Shown here: positions 11,354-24,145 of the stretch, one piece after another
Layout of the letters: each line of letters opens with the position of its first letter
Position numbering within the stretch: the first letter of the stretch is position 1
DNA from: Jackrogersella multiformis
Taxonomy: Eukaryota > Ascomycota > Sordariomycetes > Xylariales > Hypoxylaceae
Direction of reading: 5' to 3'
NCBI GenBank assembly: GCA_902806575.1
Contig: CADCXD010000006.1
Location: 868,001-932,000, forward strand
Length of the DNA stretch: 64,000 nucleotides
Program-made: the position numbers and the translations under genes
The notes under the pieces: generated by a model
Told to the model about the DNA's origin: nothing
Databases searched by the model: none
The model's input: only the letters and a program-made list of their open reading frames with translations

Positions 11354-12838
11354 ATGTCCACTCAAGATCGGACCCCGCTACATTCGCAAGCCCGCACTTT
11401 TGGTGTTGAATTTGAGATGGTAATACCGTGGCTGTGGGAAGATGAACCTGATCCTCAAAAAGATCTTTCAAGTGAGCTCGCTCCTGTATTAAGAATCCCC
11501 AATGATCTAAAAGGTATAGTTCTCAATGGGCCATACGAGGAGCAGGGTATGGTTATGTATACTATATTTTATAATCTACTTAAAACGCATGGCCTACCTA
11601 TTCTACCTGATATAAAAGAATCTGGAGTGGAACCCAAACGCCAATACACCGCTTGGAAAATCAAAGATGACGGGAGTATTTCTCTTGCGGAAAGCGCGTA
11701 CTATAAATGGTCTAGTATGGAGATCGTATCTCCTGCCCAAAGAGCATCCCCTGAGGCTTTCCGCACGATTCTCTACGCTATAGATTTACTAAAATCGAAC
11801 TATAGGCTCAAGGTTAATAAGAGCTGCGGGCTGCATGTTCACGTGGGTGATGGGCCCGATCTTATGCCGCTGCAGCACATAAAGCGTATTGCCGGGCTGT
11901 TCTGGGCCGCCGACCCTCTTCTGGGTTGCTTACATCCGCCTAGCAGGAAGATTAACTACTATTCTCAGAGTATTCGACAACGAAGCCGCCTTGCACGTGG
12001 CAAAGGGTGGAGGGAGAAGATACTCCACGAGTCAGAGTCAGACCGTTGTGTTCGATATATTGGAGGCGAAAGGAGACACGGGGAGTTACCTATCAGCTGG
12101 AGAGAACAGAACCAACAGGAACATCACATAAAGGCTTACGAAGAAACTCGGAACCCGGGGCACTACGAGCCATTCTTTTGGAAGGATCCCATCGACAAGG
12201 GTGAGGGCAAAACGGAAGACACCGCTACTCAGTCGAAATCGCCAGAGCCCAGTCCAGGGGTTGATATGAATATAGTAGGTATTAGCGACGCCCCGCGTCT
12301 AACGACACGGATCCGCACGGCTCCCCGAATTGCGTATCCAGAACGCATACCTGATGATCCTAATTCCTTCAGGATGGGAGGCCTCGATGAACAAGCGCTT
12401 AATGATATCGGGGTCTTTCCTGGGGTCTTGGAAATATTATCCAGCCCCAGTTCGTGTTCAATAGAGTGGCTAATACGGGCTGGAGAGAGACCTAACTATA
12501 GCATCATTCCATATGCGTGCTGGAACCTTCAGGATCGCAATGGCCGCCCCGGTACTATCGAATTTCGCGAGGCAGAAGGAACCACAGATGGCCGGTGGGC
12601 AGAGACGTGGGCGAGAATCTGTGTCGGCCTCACGCACTTCGCCATCCATAGCTCAATGCAGGTTTACTTTAACATGCTCGAAAATATAGACCGTGCTGCC
12701 TCCGGAGGAACTCCGTACGATGTTCTAGACTTACTCGACGAGGCCGGCCTTTTTGCCGAAGCTGCAATTGTCGAAAATATGCTAATGAAAAACAAGGACA
12801 GATTAGGATTAAAATTCATTCCTAGCGAGGAACCTTGA
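11354..12838 (+). CDS. Putative amidoligase-family enzyme
   Basis: Single-exon gene, 494 aa. The N-terminal FGVEFEMV (about residues 16-23) and CGLHVHVGDG (about 157-166) are the hallmark blocks of the amidoligase family of the glutamine-synthetase/COOH-NH2 ligase fold; a later 'GTIEFREAEGTTDG' block (about residues 408-420) fits the distal active-site region. Members are predicted to form amide bonds using ATP, but fungal substrates are unknown. There is no signal peptide, so it is probably cytosolic, and a hydrophilic insertion of about residues 200-330 interrupts the domain. It follows the chitinase on the same strand; no functional link is evident. Confidence 0.82.
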   Translation: MSTQDRTPLHSQARTFGVEFEMVIPWLWEDEPDPQKDLSSELAPVLRIPNDLKGIVLNGPYEEQGMVMYTIFYNLLKTHGLPILPDIKESGVEPKRQYTAWKIKDDGSISLAESAYYKWSSMEIVSPAQRASPEAFRTILYAIDLLKSNYRLKVNKSCGLHVHVGDGPDLMPLQHIKRIAGLFWAADPLLGCLHPPSRKINYYSQSIRQRSRLARGKGWREKILHESESDRCVRYIGGERRHGELPISWREQNQQEHHIKAYEETRNPGHYEPFFWKDPIDKGEGKTEDTATQSKSPEPSPGVDMNIVGISDAPRLTTRIRTAPRIAYPERIPDDPNSFRMGGLDEQALNDIGVFPGVLEILSSPSSCSIEWLIRAGERPNYSIIPYACWNLQDRNGRPGTIEFREAEGTTDGRWAETWARICVGLTHFAIHSSMQVYFNMLENIDRAASGGTPYDVLDLLDEAGLFAEAAIVENMLMKNKDRLGLKFIPSEEP

Positions 12839-13657
12839 TGCGATTATTAAATTACAGAAGCTGGCGCACTTGTCCTGCGAGCTGAAAAGGAGCTGGCCGT
12901 AGGGCTAGTCGAGCGTCCCACTCCGTAACCTAGTACAGCCCCCATTTTCTAATCTATAATTAGCCGGTATGATTATTGTTTGAAACCATTGGGTATCGCG
13001 TAAATTGGATTTCAGCTGTTATCTAATTTAACCAATTCCGGATATAAAAAGCTGTACAGCTTTATATTGTTTATATTGTTTCTATTGTTTAGGTTGATTA
13101 CCCCTGAAGCTATTTTTGGTTGGAGTGTCCGGCGCAGGCTAGGTATATCTCGTAGCAAAATACAGTAGGTTAGCGGCCTGTGAGAACCAGACACCTATGG
13201 AATATTATACTGAGATCAGTTTTGTTTAAATCTTCATCATCATTGTAAAGTTTTAAGTCAGGAGATGCGAGGTTAGAGAAGCGAAACTTGAAAATTTTAA
13301 GACTTAAGAACGAACAATATAATTTGTATATTCTTATTACTCTCGGTCACCTATCAGGCCTAATTAATCATAAAATCGCAGATGGAGATTGAAGTAACAT
13401 TTAGAGGCCATATGGCTATCGTGTTCATGACTACCTAGGTACTGGCCAGGTTGGTGATCTAGGTGGATAAGATAGTAGGGTTCAAATGTATAGGTATATT
13501 TCGAGTACGACATAACGTAAAACATGTGTTCAATTCCAATGGCTATTCCCCTCAGTTCCTTCTAAGATGCTATGCAGACGCGACCAGACATGGAAATATG
13601 AAGTTACAAAAAGACAACATAAAATGAATGTAGTACAACGACCTTCTAACTAATCCT
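12839..13657. other. Intergenic spacer between convergent genes
   Basis: No gene seen. Includes a short TATTGTTT-type direct repeat (about 13065-13092) and one CCTAGGT motif (about 13434). Both flanking genes end here. Confidence 0.5.
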
Positions 13658-14786
13658 CTATCGTGACAAGGGAATGACCTGGGTAATGTCGGTGAGATTG
13701 TTCAAATTATTCACTCCCAATAGGCTCATACGGAAGTAAGCCTGCGCGTAAGCCTGAAGTGGCGTTAGTCACGATACGTTAAAAGGGGGGTGGGTGGCTG
13801 CTCACAGTGGACCAAAGAGACTTGCCGTTCGACCCAGCAAAGTTCTTGAACTGGGCCTGAGTCGCCGAGTAGGAAGAGATACTCTTATCGCTGTGGAAAA
13901 TCAAGATCGTTTCGTTGTTTCCGGCAATCGTCTCTTTGTAGAAATTCGTGTCCCATACGGCGGGAGTTGAATCTTGGGAAGCGCCGCTCCGGTTAATGTC
14001 CACGAACTTCTGCTTCGCTACCGTGTGAGCGCCAACTAGAGCGACTAGGTCGTTAGAAGTGAAGGTCTTGGCGGCGAAGAGGTCGATCAGAGTCTGGGCG
14101 TCCTGAAAGTTCAACGGAAGCTTTCCTGTTGGACCAGCCTGGCTGTTGTCTTTCCTACCGACGAAGAGCTTTATGCGAGGCCCCCCCGGGCAAGATACGG
14201 TTGCAGTTATGGCGGCAGTCTGTATCAAGTCGGCCATGCTGATGCCGTAGCTTTTGTATTTATCGTACCACGTTTTGGTCTGGGCTCCAATATCCTCAAG
14301 TCCGCTGTTTTCGGAACGCGAAAGTTCGTCGCTGAGCAGAAGAGAGCCGTCAGCGCCTCCGTAATTTGAGTTCTTATCCCACGTTGCCGCATCGTGGAAT
14401 CCCTGACGAATGGCGCCACGAGCCAAGTCCGTGCAGCCATCGCTGTCTGTGAAAGTGCCCTTTATGTCTTGGACGATATAGTACCAGACGCATAAAGTGG
14501 ATTTCTTGCATGTGTCAGATGCGAGATCACTAGCAGGTGGCTTGTATGTGCTACCATCCGCGATGGCGTTTCCACCTTGGAGAATTGACTTGATGTTCGA
14601 CCCAGCTGTGGTCAAGTCCTTGTCTTTGGTGGTCTTTAGATCACCTAGAAGCTCCGTGGACCTACGCCCCAGGGCGAAATCCCCGCGGGCTTTGATCTCA
14701 GCCAGGGTGCGGCCCATACCGGGGAAAGCCATAGCCAGAGGGGCAACAAAGCCAATTAAGAGGGTGTTGGTCTTCATCCTGGCCAA
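13658..14786 (-). CDS. Secreted class II heme peroxidase (ligninase-like)
   Basis: Two exons, 14786-13806 and 13753-13658, with a 52-bp phase-0 intron; 358 aa. The second exon supplies the conserved C-terminal 'FRMSLLGV' block, so the version read straight through the intron is truncated. Visible hallmarks: signal peptide (about 1-20), distal Arg127 and His131 within RQGFHDAATW, a Gly-x-Asp-x-Ser calcium-site motif (about 144-148), and proximal His254 in GAHTVAKQ. These define a fungal class II (lignin peroxidase superfamily) enzyme that uses H2O2 to oxidise aromatic substrates outside the cell. Mn-peroxidase or versatile-peroxidase residues were not confidently identified, so generic peroxidase is the safest name. 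An alternative start, MKTNTLL, lies 9 bp downstream. Confidence 0.9.
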
Positions 14787-16153
14787 GGCGTGCTGGCGTG
14801 TATCACAATCTGGGGTGATATTGCAGAACGATATTCAAGACAAATATTATGCTTCTTCCACGTGAATTACCGGGAAAGGAGAGATGAAATGGTAACGAAT
14901 GAGTCTTTGCTTTTGTTTTATTAATGAGAGATGTAAGGTCAGGGTTAGGCCGAGAGTTGCAGATATTCTCGTCCCAAGTCGGAGGTGTCAACAGTCCTCC
15001 TTATATGCAGAATGTACACATTTCGTCTATGCATCCCGACGGCTTGCATCCACCTACAATCGTCACTGCAGTCGCATCTTCTTAAGGAGGATCACCATCT
15101 CGTTTCGACCAGAAAGGTCGGTAAGCCTACGCTAGTCGTAGGAATCTGCATCTCACGGCAGCACGACGTGAACATGATTCGCATCGTCAACCCTCGGGCT
15201 CGCACAACTGCAAGTTTCGAAGTGTCAATTCGGGAAGCAAGTCGTGCTAGGCCGACAGAGGCGTTTACTGTGCATCGTGGCCCGTGTAGCTGGGGACTAA
15301 ATCCCGAACTATTAAAAGCCTCTGCTGTTGTGCATTTCGGATAGGTAGCGTCCGATTTTATTCGACGAGGAGAGAAGAGAAAACATGGAACCCTTCTCTC
15401 CACGGTCGGTTCTAGTGCCGTGACTCCGTAATGAATTCTTAGGCGCATCCTAGACGCGGTGTGGCGGCTTTGTCCATTTTCGCTCTGTCGGGTTTACGAG
15501 TCCAATCAAAAATATCTTCAGTCGTACAAAACCCCAGACATACATAAGCGACATTTTAAGGCCTATATTTTGATTAGGCTACCTAGGTACCTAGGTAGGT
15601 AGGTAAACAATTAAGCCGGTGTAGGCAGGGCAGGGGTATACCCAACGCACCGCCAGCAAAAGGGGCTTTTACCATGCATGTGCCCCTTTTGCTTGTCATC
15701 ACCAAAGCCTGTATGACGATAACCGCCAGTGACTTGAGGCATAGTGACGTTAGTACTAGGTTTTGAAAACACACCTGCATTCATTGTAATAGGTCGCACG
15801 CTTGTAATTACAGGGTCGATTAACCTCACATATAGTACTGCATCTCGTGTTTCGGACGTCCGCCCTACGTATGGTGCGCGACGTTAAATTAACCCAAGAT
15901 AGCTTTTAGCGCCGAATCGACACGGGATAGCAACGGGAGTATGTATATAATCACTTCCATTTCTAGGTTTATTAATCTGGTTGTGGCTATGTTGCCTCAT
16001 ATTGAAGCAGTGTCCAGTGAAACATGCTCGCTATTCATCTATAATACACTAATAAGCTAAACAACAGCCGCTTCTCTAAAAATATATCAGATTACGCCTA
16101 TGGTAACCATCAGCAACAACGACCAGCTTCCACTATTATAACCTCATGATCCC
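14787..16153. other. Intergenic spacer
   Basis: About 1.4 kb without a supported gene. Open frames on both strands around 14985-15450 overlap each other and show no recognisable domain. A CCTAGGTACCTAGGTAGG motif cluster is at about 15584-15605. Confidence 0.5.
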
Positions 16154-19100
16154 TTAAAACACGGGTTCGTAGTGTCCAGCAATTGATTCAGGGTGTAAAA
16201 ATCTCAGTATAGACTCAATTGTCGACCGGATATACTCATTGGGATCATTCCTCCAGCTCATCAAAAAACTGTTTAGCTGGGCTGCATCGTGAGGAGCCGC
16301 AGCTTGAAAAATGAGATCCTTTACAAGTTCCATACGTAAATAGTCTGTAAGGTTTCGACTCAACGTATAAAATCTTTGGAGGGAACCAAACTCGATAGCC
16401 AGAGAGACGAAATGATTAGTGTTGAATTGTTGCAATACAGCCTGCTTGAGTATCACCCATTTCGAAAAATATGGCACATCATCTCTGATCCATTCCTCCA
16501 TCAGCATTGTGACTTCGTGTACAAATTCTTGGATGACCGCCAATGGCAGCGTTTCGAGATATCGGTAACAATATTTGCCTTCCAGTATCTTTAGTTTTAT
16601 ACGAAATGTATCCGGAAGTTCCCACGGTTGCCGAACTTCATTGTGGTTCCAATCAGGAATTCGCAATTGGTTGATGTATGCGATGAAGCCCTCTAAAAGA
16701 GGTATGCAATTCGATTTGAAGAGATCGTGAGTTTCTGATGAGCAGATACCTTTAAAAAACCTAAGGTCTTCTATGAACTTGTTATAAGCCGAGGCATTAG
16801 ACGTAGATATGTACATCTTGGACATATCCACCATGAAATTGCGCAGAGTCTCGATCGTAGCACCCCCAAGCCCTTCGTTTGAAGCGTTCATTGTCTTGTG
16901 TAGCATGAGATTGGCAAGCTGGAGAACCCCGAATTCCAAGGGGTTTTCGGTTGTGCTCCAGACAGAAAGCCAATGCTTCCCAGCGTTGGACTGAAGAAAC
17001 TCGGGATTCTTTCTAACAGCCTCATTGACGCGAGTAATTTCTGCATCCGGAAATATATTTAGTCTTACTAGATCCCTGATCGTGTTGAAAGTCGAGCCAG
17101 GGAAGAGCTTCGGATACGCTTCGAAAAGATCCGCGAGGAGCTTTGGCTTTAGTGGCACCATAGGCAATTTGTCAATAGAGAGTTCGAACCCATTACGCTT
17201 TAAAAATAAATAGGTCCATCGCCGATGGTTGTCAGCCGAAAGTTTCAAAATCGGCAGTATGATTCTCTTCATCCATATTTCATGAAATAGCTCGCTGACG
17301 TTGTCATTTCTCATCGAAGGTGTAGGAATTGCTTTTAAAAGTAGCTTCAGCATTGGTGGCAAATCTTGCATCAGGGTGTTTTCGTAGACTTCTGGTAGAG
17401 GTTCTCCTTCAGCCTCCGCCCTCACCCATTCTGCCTCAGTTAGTGGCTGGTGCTCATTAATAGACGCAGCTATTGGAACTGCGTGCTCTTCTATGATTTC
17501 GACAATATTTAACAGTATCTCTTCTCTCCTGGTTTTAGATTTGATGTTCAGGAGGCTTTTCACAATTGCAACTCGGGTGTCTGCGTCCGTGGAATTTTTT
17601 AGAAAGCTAATAAGAGTTTTACAAGCAAATTCTTGGTTCACATACTCGGTCTCGCAGAGTAATCGTCCGACCAGTTCGATAGTTGAGACTTTGATAGGTG
17701 GTGGTGGAGGCGACATATCTTTTTGTTCTCTTGACTTGATCGCACACTCATGCAATCGGAGTCTATTCTTGATGGCAGAAGAGAACCTGTGAAGTAAATC
17801 CTCCACCTCGTGCGTATATAGGCGGCGAAGAAGGCCAGGATTTAGGATATATTCATGCCATGACCTGTCGTCTTGATGATTCAAAGTACACTCTATTATG
17901 AACTGGAAAGCGGACTCGGGGCGATCTCCTAGCGATAGAGTCTTTATAACTGACACGACAGCATATATTGCTTCCTCGTCCTGGTCGTCTTGGGAATATA
18001 AGCGTTTCAACATTGACCTTATAAGCCTTTGAATCAGTTGCGTGGGAGCAGAAATTATGAGGCGTTCCAACATCCTCAACACTGGTTCAAGTTCAATTTT
18101 TCCACCCTGCTCTTCAATGAGTTCCTAGTCTAAGTATAGGGCAGGGAAACGAACTTCGTCGGCGGACGGGAATGGCTGTTCAAGTAGAGAAAAATCCGAC
18201 CCATACTTTGTGTTCAGAAAAGCCAATGTAGCCGCAATGAAATAATCTTTTGTCGGGAAAGGAATTGCATCTGAGGTAGCCCTGAATTCATTTATCGATG
18301 ATGCATGCGCAGTCTCAATGAGTCCCATCTTGCGAAGTTCGAAGGGTGAATGAATAGTCTCTAGTTCCCATGAGGTCCTGACTTTATAAGCCCTGAGCAT
18401 ATATTCCAAAGAACATTTTGGAGGGCATCCTGCTTGTTTGATAATAGTTGATGACCTTGAAAGGTGACCGAGCGCCGAGCTTGGATTCCACTTGACAAGA
18501 GCCCCAGAGTCATCAGGGACCGGAAATTCAAAAGCGGCAAGCTTAAATGATGCTTCTATGGATCTTGGTAACCTTACCCCTGGCGTTAAGGAGAAGAAGT
18601 GTTTCCAGTACCATTTTGCGGATTCCTTAGGGTTGCAGTGAGTAGTAAAGTTCGCCATAGCGTGTTCCCATGCTCGGCAAACTCTAGCATTTTTTTCGGG
18701 TCGGTTTCCCGCTGCTGATACAAAAACGTACAAGGCAAACATAAAGGCGTGCACAAATGGTCCAATTGTTGCTCTTATTTCCTCATCGATAGGTATGGGG
18801 GACATCAGAGCTTGTGCAGGCGCAAATATGATTGCCTCGGCCTTTGAGATGACATAGGGCATATATTGCCATATTGAGGGTACATCTGGCACCAAGTATT
18901 GAATAGGAAGACCTCTTGGCCAAGGATCATCGAGACTTTTTGTTGCAGGGTGTACTTCTACTCGATATTCTTGCCATAGCTTATCGCGAGATTCCGCAAG
19001 TTGGTTGAGAAACTTACCAAAGTGAGGCCTAGGGTTGTTCAGAGGGTCCCCGGACCTCAGTGGCCCCTCGAGCGTGTTGAATTTGAGTAAACTGTTCTCT

Positions 19101-21118
19101 TCTTTGAGTCCAAAGCGCTCAACATCAAGCAGCATATCAATACTGGGCTCCCAAACGGAGCTGTAGATTTCATCATCGGATAGACCTGAATCCCTCCTTA
19201 AAGCACGTAACCGCTTTTCTCTTCGCCAAATGACTTTTGAAGGTAGCGAAAGGGCGACGTACAATTCAACAGGGGAAAACTGGTGTTTTTTGCAGCATGA
19301 TGATAGGCTTTCCACATACTGCATTATTATTCGGTTTGCATGTTCGACTTCTTCTTCGAGCTGCGCCAACGAGAAGTCGTGCTTGATGACAGGGCGAGAA
19401 ACTCCGCTTAAAAGATCCAGGCCTTCCTCCGTGAGTGAAGTTTCAGCAGAGAATACTTTTTTGGCTATCAAGGCTCCTCCTTCAAATTGTCGTGCCCAAT
19501 TAATGGTATCCTCGTATAAAAGCAAATGTCTAGATGCGATGGATAGGAGAATAGCTGACTGGGTCCAATTTGCCATTTCCTCCTCATTTGGTGCATACAT
19601 AGCGTTATCTCTTCGCCTTGCAATGACGTTTATGGTCGCAGAAATCCATGTGGTGTCACTCGGATCGATAACATGATGTCTTGAGTGAAGTAGGGCTGAA
19701 AGCATTTCTGGGTCTCCCCACTGCTGGTTGTCATAATTGACGCACCCCATGACTGTTGAAAAGCGGCTATTATTAATCACTGGTATAAATTCACCGTTTG
19801 GCCGCGCTGCCTTGAGGAGATTGAAAAGACGAAGAGAGATATCGCTGGGGAATAGGAGGAAAAATTGAGGCGAGAAGACGCTGCCCAAAGATCCAAGAAA
19901 TTCACTACCAGTCTGAGAAAAGAGTTCGAAGTCAATTGCAAAGGGACTGCCATTTCGAAGCAGCATGTTCAAAAGTGAAAGTCGTAGGCTAGGTCGAACA
20001 TGCCGTAGCTCGTCCACGATTCTGTCAAACGTCCACTGATAGTCTCTCGTCATGAGATGCAGGAAAACTGGAAGAAAACTCTTCATTCTTTCGGGATAAT
20101 CATGAGTATGGTTCCATGCTTTGATAGCATGCGAGACGATATAATAGTCCAGTGACTTCGCGATGACAGGCTCCCTGTATATGCAGTCGATGATGAGACC
20201 ATAGAAAAGTACATATATGTGCCCCGGTTCTCTTCGGTTATAAAGACGCCTTGCCAGCGGGCGAATGAGGTCCTGGGTGATATTTTCCGCATTTTTCTTG
20301 AGGGACTCGGGATCTTTAGAGAATCTATCTAGGCAATCGGTAGAAATGTCAATGGCAGTTCCGTGGAGAACGAACATGTAGGGCGTAATCTTTTCACCTA
20401 TCCCGCTGTGTGGGAAAATAATATTATAGAAGATTGAGAAATAATCTTGAGGATCAGCCCTGTAGGTAATGTTCTTTACTCCGTTATTTTCAGAAACTGC
20501 CTGAAAGATCACACCCGGCTCGCATGCAGGAATAATCTTGTTATAGTACGAAGCCAGAGGTCTGGTGTCGGGGTTTCTGGGAAATTCGAAGTTCTTGCCA
20601 TCGGTATTGTGTAATGACTTGAATAATCTAGTGACGAATTGTTCACGGGGAATGCCAGGCGACTTCTTGGATCTGCTTCTTGCAATGCAGCGGCATAGAA
20701 GATCCACGTCGCGGACCGACATTCTTGACATCAAGGTCATCAACCCCTGTACATCGCCTACAGAAGCCCACAAAAAAAGGAAAAGGTCTGATCGGAACTG
20801 TTTCTTGAAATTATATATGGTTGTCCGTCGAGCAAGAGCCGAATAGTTCTGAGAAAGAGCGCCGACAACAACAATTCCACCGGCACAGCAGGTGGCAATG
20901 AAAGCATGTGCGGCGACGGCCGGAATCGCACCAGAATCAATGCTTTGATAAATCCGACGTTCGACGCCTATCAAGCCGAAGGTTTGGATCGATCTCATGA
21001 AGTATCGTTCCAGTTCTAACAGCGAGCTGTTGCGGATAAGTGCATGGTCCGGAACCCAGGATGTAGGTATTAGGGCATTCCCAGTGCTCTCCGTTGGGAT
21101 AGTCGGTCTAGTATCCAT
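16154..21118 (-). CDS. Very large conserved-looking helical protein, unknown function
   Basis: Two long open stretches, 21118-18128 (997 codons) and 18124-16154 (656 codons), lie in the same reading frame and are divided only by a TAG at 18125-18127. Only 14 sense codons separate the TAG from the first plausible downstream initiator, and there is no room for a promoter, so one gene is far more likely than two. Removing a candidate 48-bp phase-0 intron (18107-18154) would give about 1638 aa. The sequence is leucine-rich and helical throughout, suggestive of HEAT/ARM-like folding, with no signal peptide, clear membrane segment or enzymatic motif. No family was recognised. Readthrough, a nonsense allele or a sequencing error are alternatives to the intron. 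Confidence 0.72.
18107..18154 (-). other. Candidate 48-bp intron covering an in-frame TAG
   Basis: On the minus strand this segment starts GTTCGT and ends GAGCAG, is a multiple of three and begins at a codon boundary, so splicing would remove the TAG without changing frame. The donor is weak and the branch site (CTCAT about 14 nt from the acceptor) is non-consensus. No other GT-AG pair tested around the stop kept frame at a reasonable length. Confidence 0.4.
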
Positions 21119-21936
21119 GGCGATAGTTGAGAATGTGCTTGTCTCGCACTGGATTTTGGTACTCAGTATAACGTTGGATAATCTTGGTGGTTGATGTGGT
21201 GATGTGGTTTGGGGATGATGTATAAAGGAAGATTAAGCGATAGAGAAGAAAGGAAAAGAAACGAATGTCGCTACATACGTACCTAGGCACGTACCTAGGC
21301 ATGCATAGTGTGTTTGATGTTTCGATGGAATATGTTTGGAGAAGATGTTTGTATGGCTTAGAGAACGAATGATTTGGTTGTTTCTGGTGCAGAGGACGGG
21401 GAATGGATTGGTTTTATATCGCAGCTGGCAACTATTTAACCTGAGGTGCCTCCTACCCTACCTAGGACCTAGGTAGGTAGGGTAAATACCTACAATGGAT
21501 ATGTGCCTGCCTGTGGCGATAATAAACTTAAGCTAATACCTAATTTCTTAAAGAAGTAGCGTTGACCTAGACATTTCTCGGTACCTAGAATATACAGAAG
21601 AAGTTGCGAACGAAGTCCGTTGACGGTAACCCCTATTCTCTATAATAGCTGACGTAAACACGGACGGTAGATATGTACCTAAGTACCCCGCCCTACTCTA
21701 ATCCGTGCCTACCTAGGTAGAGATAGGGGCTGATACCCAGCGGCTTGCATCGGCATTCTCTCGGCATATTTACCGTACTTAGTACCTAGGACTTATCGAA
21801 TTATCAAAATACCTATCAAAGTGTCAAAATATCAAAGTATTATCAGATAATTCAACACCAACTATTACACACACCACTTCAACGCCTAATCATAATTACT
21901 TCTCATGAAAAACGGAGAACGAAATATAACCACACT
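21119..21936. promoter_or_regulatory. Divergent promoter spacer with CCTAGG motifs
   Basis: 818 bp between the start codons of the large minus-strand gene and fumarylacetoacetase. It holds several TACCTAGGTA-type palindromes (about 21279-21300, 21460-21483, 21711-21722, 21784) and no gene. Confidence 0.45.
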
Positions 21937-23287
21937 ATGATATCAACATGGGTTCCTGATCTTTCTCCCGACACTCCATTTTCCTTAGCCAATATCCCAT
22001 TCGGCATCGTCACCTCATCGGCCGACCCCGCGCCACATGCCGCTATCGCCATCGGATCTCATATTCTTGACCTAAAGGTCTTATCTTCATATGTATCCTT
22101 CGATGACATCTTTCCAGCCTTAAAAACTCACGTCGGCATCTTCTCGAAGGCCACGTTAAATGAGTTCGCAGCCTTGGGTCGGCCAGTCCACCGAGAGGTC
22201 CGTAAAGCCATTCAGGACCTCTTATCCACCGAATCATCGCGACCAGAAGTCTTGAAGGACAATGTGGAGTTGAGAGAGAGGGCCTTACTCCCTCGGCGGG
22301 ACGTCAAAATGCACCTACCCATGAGCATCGGCGATTATACCGATTTTTATGCTGGTTTTCACCATGCCTATGCCGTTGGAGCCCTGTTCCGCGGCCCACA
22401 GACTGCCCTGCAGCCAAATTACACCCATCTCCCGGTCGGCTACCACGGGCGGGCTTCTAGCATTGTAGTCTCGGGAACACCCATTAAGCGTCCTGTCGGC
22501 CAGATCATCATCGATCCCACGGCGGAGCCTAAGCAGCCCACCACGGCTGCCAGTAGACGTCTGGATATTGAATTGGAGCTGGGATGTTTCATATCAACCC
22601 CTAATGAGATGGGCTCTTCAATCAAGGTCACAGATGCCGAAGACCATATTTTCGGATACGTGCTCTTAAACGATTGGAGTGCACGTGATATACAGGCTTG
22701 GGAATACATACCACTGGGGCCTTTCAATGGGAAGAACTTCGCTACTACCATTAGTCCCTGGGTTGTCCTCGCAGATGCCCTAGAACCGTTTAGGAGCAAA
22801 CCCATTGACAACTGGACACCGCTACAGGGGTACTTGAACGAAGGCAAGGAAGAAAACATATTCGACATCGAATTGCAAGTCGAGCTCTTGAGTACGTTCC
22901 ATAGGCCCAAATTTAGTCGAATTATCATTTTGCTAACACGGTGCAGCACCGCAGGGAGACCCGACAACAATATGCACCACAAGTTCGAAGTACCTGATTT
23001 GGTCATTTCCTCAAATGATCGCACATCACTCTCTCGGCGGTTGCCCGATGAGAACGGGAGACCTTCTTGGTTCGGGGACAATCAGCGGGCCGTCGCTGAA
23101 CGAAAGGGGAAGTTTCTTAGAGCTAAGTGAAGGGGGGAAGAAGGATATTATGCTTTATGGTATGGATGTACGCCGTTTTTTAAAGGACGGGGACACGATT
23201 ATAATGCGCGGGATCTGTGGGGAGCCGGGTGGGAAAGTGGGCTTCGGCGAGTGCGTTGGTCGTGTATTGGGAGCAACGCCACTATAA
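21937..23287 (+). CDS. fahA: Fumarylacetoacetase
   Basis: Final enzyme of phenylalanine/tyrosine catabolism, splitting fumarylacetoacetate into fumarate and acetoacetate in the cytosol. Two exons, 21937-22891 and 22947-23287, with a 55-bp intron (GTACGT donor, GCTAAC branch) give 431 aa, the usual family length. The block 'MSIGDYTDFYAGFHHA' (about 129-144) holds the metal-ligand Asp136 and catalytic His143, matching Asp126/His133 of the mouse enzyme. 'YHGRASSI', the 'LDIELELG' metal-binding segment, 'LLNDWSARDIQ' and the C-terminal 'LGSGTISGP' are all intact. No other tyrosine-pathway genes are in the window. Confidence 0.95.
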
Positions 23288-24145
23288 TGCTGTATAATAA
23301 GGGTTATGACATCCATTGTATAGATGGAGCAGTGGAGCAGCTACATATCTCTTCGGCTTCCTCCGACACATGATTAGCTAGTTAAACTGCCTAGCATCAT
23401 TGATTCCTCTTACCTTTCTTGCTAAATTTGAAGTCATCTTTGTTTGTCGTACTAAAAGGGATTGCTTAACACCGTCCTTTATATTCATAACAATACCTGG
23501 AATATCTCCACTTTTAGAGTTGAGATAAATCTTCACTGAATATCAAATGGAAAAAGTATCTAACTATTGATGTTAATTATGGAGAGTCTAGAGTTTCGCA
23601 GCATGTGAGACCGGCCATTCAAGGAAAGCAACGGGAAGTATGATGTATGAATAGGGCCGTCGCAAGCGACACAACCTAATAATGACAATTAAACTACGAG
23701 AATGATCATCTTCCCATTGTAGATTACCTATCAACAGATAGTACCTGGAAGTTGGAAACCTGGCATAACTACCTAGGTACCTAGGTACATTCTACCAGCT
23801 TCTTACTCGGAAATGTTTCTAGCCGGGCAATAATGGCACTGATAATACTAAGAGATTTGATACTATCTCCGCTTGAAGCTCTGCTGTCGTGTTGAAACTA
23901 TTGACGAATACCTAGTGATACAAGTTATATTGTGTACAGTCTGATAGTAGGTACCTAAACAAAGTGAGTGTGCTCAAACTCTGAGGCTACTATCTTGAAA
24001 TATAAGTGTGAACTTGAATCTCGCATATGTAGCTAGAAACTTCAATCAACAAATATACACAGATTAACCTGCAAACTAAAAGAATACATAGGTACCTAGG
24101 TATTAGATCACTCTACACCTAGAACTCGTTTATAACATAGATAAG
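23288..24145. other. Intergenic spacer
   Basis: 858 bp with no supported gene. AT-rich, with CCTAGGTACC motifs near 23772-23787 and 24090-24100, the second just upstream of the eIF1A-like start codon. Confidence 0.5.

Noticed and set aside
14985..15448. Overlapping open frames on both strands
   Set aside because: No domain, no splice partners, and the frames are mutually antisense; chance openness in moderately GC-rich spacer is enough.
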